Positions 57,950 to 64,000 of a stretch of 64,000 bases of DNA are shown piece by piece; the stretch's first letter is position 1, and each line of letters starts with the position of its first letter. The translations under genes and the position numbers were made by a program. Source of the DNA: Ralstonia soli (GTDB lineage Bacteria; Pseudomonadota; Gammaproteobacteria; Burkholderiales; Burkholderiaceae); contig NZ_JAMXHT010000006.1 of NCBI RefSeq assembly GCF_023955655.1, forward strand, positions 434,001-498,000, read 5' to 3'. Under the pieces are notes generated by a model. It did no database searches. It was not told where the DNA came from and was given only the letters and a program-made list of their open reading frames with translations.

Positions 57950-59362
57950 ATGCTGGATAACCTGACCCAACGGCTTGCGCGCGTGGTCAAGACCATGCGC
58001 GGCGAAGCGCGCCTGACCGAAGCCAACACCGCCGAGATGCTGCGCGAAGTCCGCCTGGCGCTGCTCGAAGCCGACGTAGCGCTGCCGGTCGTGCGCGAGT
58101 TCATTGCCCGCGTCAAGGAAAAGGCGCTCGGCGAAGAAGTCATCACGAGCCTCTCGCCCGGCCAGGCGCTGGTCGGCATCGTGCAGCGCGAGCTGACCGC
58201 CATCATCGGCGGCCAGGAGGCGCTCGAAGGCGCTGGCAACAACATCATGGGCGGCCGCGCGGCGGAGCTGAACCTCAACGTCACGCCGCCCGCGATCATC
58301 CTGATGGCCGGTCTGCAGGGCGCGGGCAAGACCACCACCGTCGGCAAGCTGGCCAAGTGGCTCAAAGAAAACAAGAAGAAGAAAGTGCTGACGGTGTCGT
58401 GCGACGTGTATCGCCCCGCCGCCATCGCACAGCTGAAGACCGTCTCCGAACAGGTCGGCGCTGACTTCTTCCCCTCGCAGCCGGACCAGAAGCCGGTCGA
58501 CATCGCCGCCGCCGCGCTGGACTGGGCCAAGAAGCACTACCACGACGTGCTGATCGTCGATACGGCCGGCCGCCTCGGTATCGACGAGGCGATGATGCAG
58601 GAGATCGCCGCGCTGCACGCCACGCTCAAGCCGGCCGAAACGCTGTTCGTGGTCGACGCGATGCTGGGCCAGGATGCGGTGAATACCGCCAAGGCGTTCA
58701 ACGACACCCTGCCGCTCACGGGCGTGGTACTGACCAAGCTCGACGGCGATGCGCGCGGCGGCGCGGCGCTGTCGGTACGTCACATCACGGGCAAGCCGAT
58801 CAAGTTCGTCGGCGTGGCCGAAAAGCTCGACGGGCTGGAGCCGTTCTACCCCGACCGCATGGCCCAGCGCATTCTGGGCATGGGCGACATCCTTGCGCTG
58901 GTGGAAGAGGCGCAGCGCGGTGTCGACATGGAAGAGGCCCAGAAGCTCGCGGCCAAGATCAAGAAGACCGGCGGCTTCGACCTGGAAGACTTCAAGGCCC
59001 AGATCGGCCAGATGAAGAAGATGGGCGGCCTGGGCAGCCTGATCGACAAGCTGCCAGCGCAGATGGCCCAGCAGGCGCAGGGCGCCAACATGGACCAGGC
59101 CGAAAAGCAGGTCCGCCGCATGGAAGGCATCATCAATAGCATGACGCCGGCCGAGCGCGCCAAGCCCGAGCTGATCAAGGCAAGCCGCAAGCGCCGCATT
59201 GCCGCCGGTGCTGGCGTGCAGGTGCAGGAGGTCAACCGCCTGCTCAACCAGTTCGACCAGATGCAAGGCATGATGAAGAAGCTCAAGGGCGGCGGCATGA
59301 TGAAGATGATGCGCGCCATGGGCGGCATGAAAGGTGGCATGAAGGGTCTCCTCGGCCGGTAA
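57950..59362 (+). CDS. ffh: Signal recognition particle protein Ffh
   Basis: GTPase subunit of the SRP, which binds 4.5S RNA and signal sequences and targets nascent membrane proteins to FtsY. The 470-residue protein has the N-domain helices, the G domain with GLQGAGKTTTVGKLAKWL, DTAGRLGIDEAMM and TKLDGDARGGAAL, and the methionine-rich M domain (about 330-450). It ends in a Met/Gly/Lys tail (GGMMKMMRAMGGMKGG). The length is typical. No SRP RNA gene is in the window. The gene is divergent from the CcsA-like gene. Confidence 0.98.
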   Translation: MLDNLTQRLARVVKTMRGEARLTEANTAEMLREVRLALLEADVALPVVREFIARVKEKALGEEVITSLSPGQALVGIVQRELTAIIGGQEALEGAGNNIMGGRAAELNLNVTPPAIILMAGLQGAGKTTTVGKLAKWLKENKKKKVLTVSCDVYRPAAIAQLKTVSEQVGADFFPSQPDQKPVDIAAAALDWAKKHYHDVLIVDTAGRLGIDEAMMQEIAALHATLKPAETLFVVDAMLGQDAVNTAKAFNDTLPLTGVVLTKLDGDARGGAALSVRHITGKPIKFVGVAEKLDGLEPFYPDRMAQRILGMGDILALVEEAQRGVDMEEAQKLAAKIKKTGGFDLEDFKAQIGQMKKMGGLGSLIDKLPAQMAQQAQGANMDQAEKQVRRMEGIINSMTPAERAKPELIKASRKRRIAAGAGVQVQEVNRLLNQFDQMQGMMKKLKGGGMMKMMRAMGGMKGGMKGLLGR

Positions 59363-59401
59363 TCTGCCCACACCACACCCCAACGTTTACCAGACCACAC
59401 G

Positions 59402-59953
59402 ATGCTGAACGCAGAACAGGCCCGCGAACTCTGGGCCAACTCCGAAGAAATCGTCAGCGAAGACGCCGTGCGCGGCTCGCTGGACCGCATGGCGGCCGAG
59501 ATCACCGAGAAAATCGGCGACACCTTCCCGATGGTGCTGTCGGTGATGGGTGGCGCGTGCGTGTTCACCGGCATGCTGCTGCCCAAGCTGGCGTTCCCGC
59601 TGGAGTTCGATTACATCCACCTCTCGCGCTACAACAACCAGACCGTCGGCAGCAAAGAAATGCAATGGCGCGTGGCGCCACGCGAGTCGGTCAAGGGCCG
59701 CACGGTGCTGGTGCTCGACGACATCCTCGACGAAGGCGAAACGATGGCCGCCATCCGCTCGCGCATCATCGACATGGGCGCCGCCGAGTTCTACTCCGCC
59801 GTGCTGTGCGAGAAGACGCTCGCGAAGGACAAACCGCTGTACCCCGATTTCTGCGGCTTCTCGGTGCCCGACCGCTACGTGTTCGGCTGCGGCATGGATG
59901 CCAAGGGCTACTGGCGCAACCTGCCGGCCATCCGCGCGCTCAAAAACACCTGA
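59402..59953 (+). CDS. hpt: Hypoxanthine-guanine phosphoribosyltransferase
   Basis: Salvages hypoxanthine and guanine to IMP and GMP with PRPP. The 183-residue protein has MGGACVFTGMLLPKL, HLSRYNNQTVG (flexible loop region), the PRPP-binding RTVLVLDDILDEGETMAAI, and YPDFCGFSVPDRYVFGCGMD (purine binding). The length fits the family. It follows ffh after 39 bases and ends at a strong bidirectional terminator. Confidence 0.95.
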   Translation: MLNAEQARELWANSEEIVSEDAVRGSLDRMAAEITEKIGDTFPMVLSVMGGACVFTGMLLPKLAFPLEFDYIHLSRYNNQTVGSKEMQWRVAPRESVKGRTVLVLDDILDEGETMAAIRSRIIDMGAAEFYSAVLCEKTLAKDKPLYPDFCGFSVPDRYVFGCGMDAKGYWRNLPAIRALKNT

Positions 59954-59970
59954 GGCGGCGCAGGCGCAAC

Positions 59971-60003
59971 AAAAAAAGGGCGACCGTCGAGTCGCCCTTT
60001 TTT
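59971..60003. terminator. Bidirectional terminator between hpt and the MarC gene
   Basis: AAAGGGCGAC-CGTCGA-GTCGCCCTTT is a symmetric stem with A and T runs on both sides, between convergent genes. Confidence 0.94.
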
Positions 60004-60022
60004 GTTGTCCGAGGGATTCTGC

Positions 60023-60616
60023 TCAAAGCTGGTGCGCAAAGATGCGGATGCCTTTAAGCAGCATCTCGACCGAGATCGCCACCAGGATCAGCCCCATCAA
60101 CCGCTCGAACGCCATGACCGTGCGCTCGCCCACCAGGCGCTGAATGCGCGTGGCACTGAGCAGCACCACGGTGCTCACCGCCATCGTCACGCACAGCGAG
60201 CCGACCCACGTCCACATGCGCCCCGGCGCCTGCGACACCAGCAGCATCACCGTGGCCATGGCCGACGGCCCGGCGATGGCGGGAATCGCCAGCGGCACGA
60301 TGAAGGGCTCGGCGGTAGGCTGCGATTCGGCGGTGCCCTCGCGCGGAAAGATCATGCGCAGCGCGATCAGGAACAGCACGATGCCGCCCGCGATCTGCAG
60401 TGACATGTCGGTCAGGCTCATCATGCGCAGGAAGCTCTCGCCGAAGAACATGAAGACGAGCAGCAGCACGAATGCGATGCCCACCTCGCGCAGCACAACG
60501 CGGTTGCGGCGCTCGGGCGCCACTGGCCGCAGCGCCGAGATGAAGATGGGAATATTGCCGAGCGGATCGGTGATCAGCACCAGCAGGACGGTCGCTGAGA
60601 CGAACGTGTATTCCAT
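60023..60616 (-). CDS. MarC-family integral membrane protein
   Basis: A 197-residue protein with six predicted helices. It matches MarC/UPF0056: VLLVLITDPLGNIPIFISAL at the N-terminus, EVGIAFVLLLVFMFFGESFLRMM, VPLAIPAIAGPSAMATVMLLV, and the closing LMGLILVAISVEMLLKGI. MarC was once linked to antibiotic resistance but its transport role is unproven. It lies 13 bases after the oxygenase gene on the same strand, so it may be co-transcribed. Confidence 0.92.
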   Translation of the reverse strand: MEYTFVSATVLLVLITDPLGNIPIFISALRPVAPERRNRVVLREVGIAFVLLLVFMFFGESFLRMMSLTDMSLQIAGGIVLFLIALRMIFPREGTAESQPTAEPFIVPLAIPAIAGPSAMATVMLLVSQAPGRMWTWVGSLCVTMAVSTVVLLSATRIQRLVGERTVMAFERLMGLILVAISVEMLLKGIRIFAHQL

Positions 60617-60629
60617 CGTCGGGCGTCAA

Positions 60630-61496
60630 TCAGGCGCCGCGTCGGTATGGCCGCTCGCGCAGCCATTTGGTGGCGATCCACTTCTCGCCGCGCTCGACCG
60701 GCAGGCCGGCATGCAGCGTGGCTTCATCCAGCGTGCCATCGGGGCGCTTGTAGACGAAGAAGACGGCGTTGCCCTTGACCGGCGCCACTTCCAGCCCGAG
60801 CTTCGGAAAGCCCGTCGCACCGCCCGCCTGCACGCTGTTCAGATAGATGACCATGGTGGCCACGCGCTGGCCGCCGACTTCAAGCTGGCGCGCCTCGCCG
60901 GTACGGCCCGGGTTGAAGAAATCGAAATGCGGCTGGTATTCGCCGCCGGGCTGGTAGTTCAGCACCTGGAAACCTTCACCGTGTTCGACCGGCACGCCCA
61001 CGGCCTGCGCGATACGTGCCTCGATCCGGGCGATCAGCGGATGCTCCCCCACCTGGAACATCGCGCCCTGGCTGGTGCGGGCCGAGATCAGGTTTTCCTC
61101 GCCCGTCTCGGGATTCACCACGGGCGAGCGCTTGAGCCGGCTGCGCCCGATGGCGATCAGCTGGTCACACTCGTCGTCCGAAAGAAAGTGCTGGAACAGC
61201 ACGATACGCGGCGTCTCGATCGCAAACAGGATGGGAATCTCGCCATCGGCGGTACGGACCGCGTTGCTGTTCTCGACCGGTTCGTCGGCAGCGGGCGCGG
61301 GCACCGGGGCCACGGCGGGGGCCGGTGCGCGGGCAGCAAGCGCCTCGTCCACGACGCGGCGCGCGAAGGCGCGGTCATAGCCGGATTGCACCATCGAGGC
61401 CACCAGCGAGTCGGCCTCGAAACCTTCGGTCACGTGACGCTGCAGCCAGTCGCGCAGCGCGTCAGACATGGTCGCGTACGGTTGAGTGGTGGTCAT
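60630..61496 (-). CDS. 2-Oxoglutarate/Fe(II)-dependent oxygenase, prolyl 4-hydroxylase-like
   Basis: A 288-residue protein. The N-terminal 80 residues form a small domain with an Ala/Pro linker (about 70-88). The C-terminal catalytic domain has the iron ligands QPHFDFFNPG (His and Asp, about 190-193) and TLHAGLPVERGEKWIATKWLRE, with the distal His at about 260 and the 2-oxoglutarate-binding Lys. RVATMVIYLNSVQAGGATGFP is typical of the prolyl hydroxylase branch. The substrate is unknown; bacterial relatives hydroxylate proline in proteins such as EF-Tu. It precedes the marC-like gene. Confidence 0.92.
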   Translation of the reverse strand: MTTTQPYATMSDALRDWLQRHVTEGFEADSLVASMVQSGYDRAFARRVVDEALAARAPAPAVAPVPAPAADEPVENSNAVRTADGEIPILFAIETPRIVLFQHFLSDDECDQLIAIGRSRLKRSPVVNPETGEENLISARTSQGAMFQVGEHPLIARIEARIAQAVGVPVEHGEGFQVLNYQPGGEYQPHFDFFNPGRTGEARQLEVGGQRVATMVIYLNSVQAGGATGFPKLGLEVAPVKGNAVFFVYKRPDGTLDEATLHAGLPVERGEKWIATKWLRERPYRRGA

Positions 61497-61562
61497 GCGC
61501 AGTAGGAGAGGCGGGCAGCGAAAGATGGCCCTATTGTAGGCCGACCGCCCGCCGGCAGCGGA

Positions 61563-62312
61563 TCAGGAACCGCCAGCAATACGCAGCGGCGAGAACGGAT
61601 TGCGCGCCGGCACTTCCGGCAGCGCCTTGGCGCGCGGGGCAGGTGCGGCGGGCTCGGCCGGAACCGGCGCCGACACCGTTATCGCGCTCGACGCCTGGTA
61701 CTGCCAGCGCTTCCACGCCGCCAGCACGGCATTCGGATACTGCGGCTGGCCGCGGCTGCCGTTATAGCGGCCCAGCGCCAGGTACAGATTGCCGCCTTCC
61801 ATATCGAGGTAATGGCGCAGGATCGTGCAGCCGTAGCGCAGGTTGCTCTGCAGGTGGAAGAGCTTGCGCGCGTCGTTGTCGCCGATGCTGCGCGTCCAGA
61901 ACGGCATCACCTGCATCAGACCCATCGCGCCCGCGCTGCTGATGGCGTACTTGCGGAAGCCGCTTTCCACCTGGATGAGGCCGAGCACCAGCGCCGGGTC
62001 GAGCCCCGCGCGCTTGGCCTCGTAATACGCGGTTTCGATCAGCTCGACGCGCACCGACGCCTGCGGGATCTTGCCCGACATGCGCACCGACATCTCGGCC
62101 AGCCAGCGCAGGTAGCCGAGCTGCTCGTCATTGCTGGCGAACACCGGGCGCAGCGGCCGGCTGTCGGCCACGGCGGCGGACAGCGCGCTGCGCACGGAGT
62201 CCGCCAGATATTCCTCTTTCTGAGCACCCGCCCACGCCGCCTGCGTGCCAGCCAGCAGCGCCCCCGCGCACAGCGCAGCGGCAATCAGGCGGACGGCGAG
62301 GAGGCGACGCAT
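61563..62312 (-). CDS. Lytic transglycosylase, SLT domain
   Basis: A 249-residue periplasmic murein hydrolase. The signal peptide is LIAAALCAGALLAGTQAAWA (cleavage near 28). The SLT domain (about 90-195) has LDPALVLGLIQVESGFRKYAIS with the catalytic Glu, GAMGLMQVMPFW, and LRYGCTILRHYLDMEGGNLYLALGRYNGS. A Pro/Ala tail of about 40 residues follows. It should cleave glycan strands to anhydromuramyl ends, the substrates that AmpD and Mpl later process. It follows proS after 14 bases and is probably co-transcribed. Confidence 0.92.
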   Translation of the reverse strand: MRRLLAVRLIAAALCAGALLAGTQAAWAGAQKEEYLADSVRSALSAAVADSRPLRPVFASNDEQLGYLRWLAEMSVRMSGKIPQASVRVELIETAYYEAKRAGLDPALVLGLIQVESGFRKYAISSAGAMGLMQVMPFWTRSIGDNDARKLFHLQSNLRYGCTILRHYLDMEGGNLYLALGRYNGSRGQPQYPNAVLAAWKRWQYQASSAITVSAPVPAEPAAPAPRAKALPEVPARNPFSPLRIAGGS

Positions 62313-62326
62313 GCGAGGCTGTCCTT

Positions 62327-64000
62327 TTATTGCGCGAGGCGCGCCTTCAGCGTGGCCAGCACATCGGCCGGGGCCACGGCGGTGGCGGCTTCGTCGCGGC
62401 GGCCCTGGAATTCCAGCTTGCCTTCCTTCAGGCCGCGATCGCCCACCACCACACGGAACGGCACGCCGATCAGCTCCCAGTCGGCGAACATCGCGCCGGG
62501 GCGCTCGCCGCGGTCGTCCAGGATCACGTCGAAGCCGGCCGCGACCAGCTCAGCGTGCAGGCGATCGGCTTCTTCGCGCACCGCGTCGGAGCGGTCGTAG
62601 CCCACCGGGCAGATCACCATCTGGAACGGCGCGATCGCCGCCGGCCAGATGATCCCGCGCGCATCGTAGTTCTGCTCGATCGCCGCGCCCAGAATACGCG
62701 TGACGCCGATGCCGTAGCAGCCCATCACCATCGGCTGGGTCTTGCCGTTTTCATCGAGGAACGTGGCGTTCATCGCTTCCGAATACTTCGTGCCGAGCAT
62801 GAAGACGTGGCCGACTTCAATGCCGCGGCAGACCGCCAGCGTGCCCTTGCCGTCGGGCGAGGCATCGCCCACCACGACGTTGCGCAGGTCATGGACTTCG
62901 GGCTCGGGCAGGTCGCGGCCCCAGTTCACGCCGGTGTAGTGGTAATCCTCTTCGTTGGCGCCGATGACAAAGTCGCTCATGGCCGCCACGGTGCGGTCCG
63001 CCACCACCTTGACCGGCTGCTTGGTGCCGATCGGGCCCAGGTAGCCCGGGGGCGTACCGAACGTGCGCAGGATCTCGCCTTCGGTCGCAAAGCGGAAACC
63101 GGCCAGGCCCGGCACCTTCGATGCCTTGATCTCGTTGAGTTCGTGATCGGCGCGCAGCAGCAGCAGCCAGATCTGCGGCTCGCTACCCTCGACATCCGTG
63201 GCCAGCACGATGGACTTGACGTTGCGCTCCAGCGCAATGCCCAGCTGCTCGGCAACGGCCTCGCACTTGGTGCGGCCCGGCGTGTGCGTCTTGGTCAGCG
63301 CCTCGCTGGCGGCAGCGCGCGGCGTGCTCGGCGCCACGGCCTCGGCGGCCTCGATGTTGGCGGCGTAGTCTGACGTCGGGCAGTAGACGATGGCGTCTTC
63401 GCCCGTGTCGGCAATCACGTGAAATTCCTGCGAGCCCGAACCGCCGATGGCACCGTTGTCCGCCGCCACCGCGCGGAATTCCAGCCCGAAGCGCTGGAAG
63501 ATGCGCATGTAAGCGTCGAACATCTTCTGGTACGAGACCTTCAGGCCTTCCGCATCGCGATCGAAGGAGTATGCGTCCTTCATGGTGAATTCGCGGCCGC
63601 GCATGATGCCGAAGCGCGGGCGGCGCTCGTCGCGGAACTTAGTCTGGATCTGGTAGAAGTTGACCGGCAACTGCTTGTACGAGCGGATTTCGGTGCGGGC
63701 GATGTCCGTCACCACTTCTTCCGAGGTCGGCTGGATAACGAAGTCGCGCTGGTGGCGATCCTTGAAGCGCAGCAGTTCGTCGCCCATCTTGTCCCAGCGG
63801 CCGGTCTCCTGCCACAGCTCGCCCGGCTGCACCACCGGCATCAGCACTTCCACCGCGCCGGCGGCGTTCATCTCCTCGCGCACGATCTGCTCGACCTTGC
63901 GGATCACGCGCAGACCCACGGGCATGTACGTATAGAGGCCCGCGCCGAGCTTCTTGATCATGCCGGCACGCATCATCAACTTGTGCGACACGATCTCCGC
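62327..64000 (-). CDS. proS: Prolyl-tRNA synthetase (N-terminus outside window)
   Basis: Charges tRNA-Pro with proline. The frame is open across the right edge; 557 residues and the stop are visible. The visible start [23 protein letters not shown] continues a family sequence that normally begins some 20 residues earlier, so the true ATG lies outside. Class II motifs are present (GEELWQ-type [55 protein letters not shown]). An editing (INS) domain lies between motifs 2 and 3, including [19 protein letters not shown]. This is the bacterial form with proofreading. Confidence 0.97.
   Translation of the reverse strand, partial: AEIVSHKLMMRAGMIKKLGAGLYTYMPVGLRVIRKVEQIVREEMNAAGAVEVLMPVVQPGELWQETGRWDKMGDELLRFKDRHQRDFVIQPTSEEVVTDIARTEIRSYKQLPVNFYQIQTKFRDERRPRFGIMRGREFTMKDAYSFDRDAEGLKVSYQKMFDAYMRIFQRFGLEFRAVAADNGAIGGSGSQEFHVIADTGEDAIVYCPTSDYAANIEAAEAVAPSTPRAAASEALTKTHTPGRTKCEAVAEQLGIALERNVKSIVLATDVEGSEPQIWLLLLRADHELNEIKASKVPGLAGFRFATEGEILRTFGTPPGYLGPIGTKQPVKVVADRTVAAMSDFVIGANEEDYHYTGVNWGRDLPEPEVHDLRNVVVGDASPDGKGTLAVCRGIEVGHVFMLGTKYSEAMNATFLDENGKTQPMVMGCYGIGVTRILGAAIEQNYDARGIIWPAAIAPFQMVICPVGYDRSDAVREEADRLHAELVAAGFDVILDDRGERPGAMFADWELIGVPFRVVVGDRGLKEGKLEFQGRRDEAATAVAPADVLATLKARLAQ

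Overview
The window is a contiguous piece of a high-GC chromosome from a betaproteobacterium of the Burkholderiaceae. Gene content, protein sequence and gene order (tkt-gap, pyrF/corA, aroE-mtgA-tonB-rnb, accB-accC-prmA, nrdA-nrdB, ffh/ccsA/pilS-pilR/ampD) point to Ralstonia. The species is inference, because no rRNA or other marker gene lies in the window. Most of it is ordinary core genome. I found no insertion sequence, prophage, CRISPR array, tRNA or rRNA gene.

Layout, left to right. 0-8 kb: a LysR regulator (cut by the left edge), gap and tkt on the minus strand, then a VOC-fold protein, rsmE and a DUF937/YidB protein on the plus strand, then a secreted guanyl-specific ribonuclease overlapping a barstar-family inhibitor. 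8-20 kb: the malic enzyme/phosphotransacetylase fusion, thiL-pgpA-pncC, a small His-rich ORF behind pyrF, corA, and a minus-strand run rnb-tonB-like-aroE-mtgA. 20-31 kb: mpl-yqiA-ubiC on the minus strand, then a plus-strand housekeeping stretch (nucleotidyltransferase-like protein, TlpA-like thioredoxin, aroQ, accB-accC-prmA, a zinc-ribbon membrane protein, tpx, a PfkB-type kinase, a glycine-zipper lipoprotein).

31-36.5 kb is the least ordinary part. A lysine/alanine-rich histone H1-like gene is built from 45-bp repeats and is followed by three stem-loops. It is separated by about 1.7 kb of apparently non-coding DNA, rich in alternating purine-pyrimidine runs, from two paralogous low-complexity lipoproteins and a DUF2147 protein. 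36-46.6 kb: a chemoreceptor, an unrecognised 454-residue protein, an EamA exporter, a DUF2817 metallopeptidase-like protein, a DUF1090 protein and nrdA-nrdB. NrdA appears to carry two ATP-cones, and a well-spaced pair of NrdR-box-like sites lies upstream.

47-52.2 kb is a secretion-oriented module: a phosphodiesterase-plus-LamG lipoprotein, a 68-residue lipoprotein and a Tat-exported phospholipase C. It is followed by a 21-bp-periodic degenerate repeat tract that would encode heptapeptides. 52-64 kb: ampD, pilR, pilS, a PP0621-like protein and a CcsA/YpjD-like protein on the minus strand; ffh and hpt on the plus strand; then a MarC protein, a prolyl-4-hydroxylase-like oxygenase, a lytic transglycosylase and proS (cut by the right edge).

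I did not find a clearly new multi-gene system. The most unusual signals are the 21-bp heptapeptide-coding tract after the phospholipase gene, the 1.7-kb non-coding region beside the H1-like gene, the paired low-complexity lipoproteins, the His-rich small ORF behind pyrF, and the overlapping ribonuclease/barstar pair.
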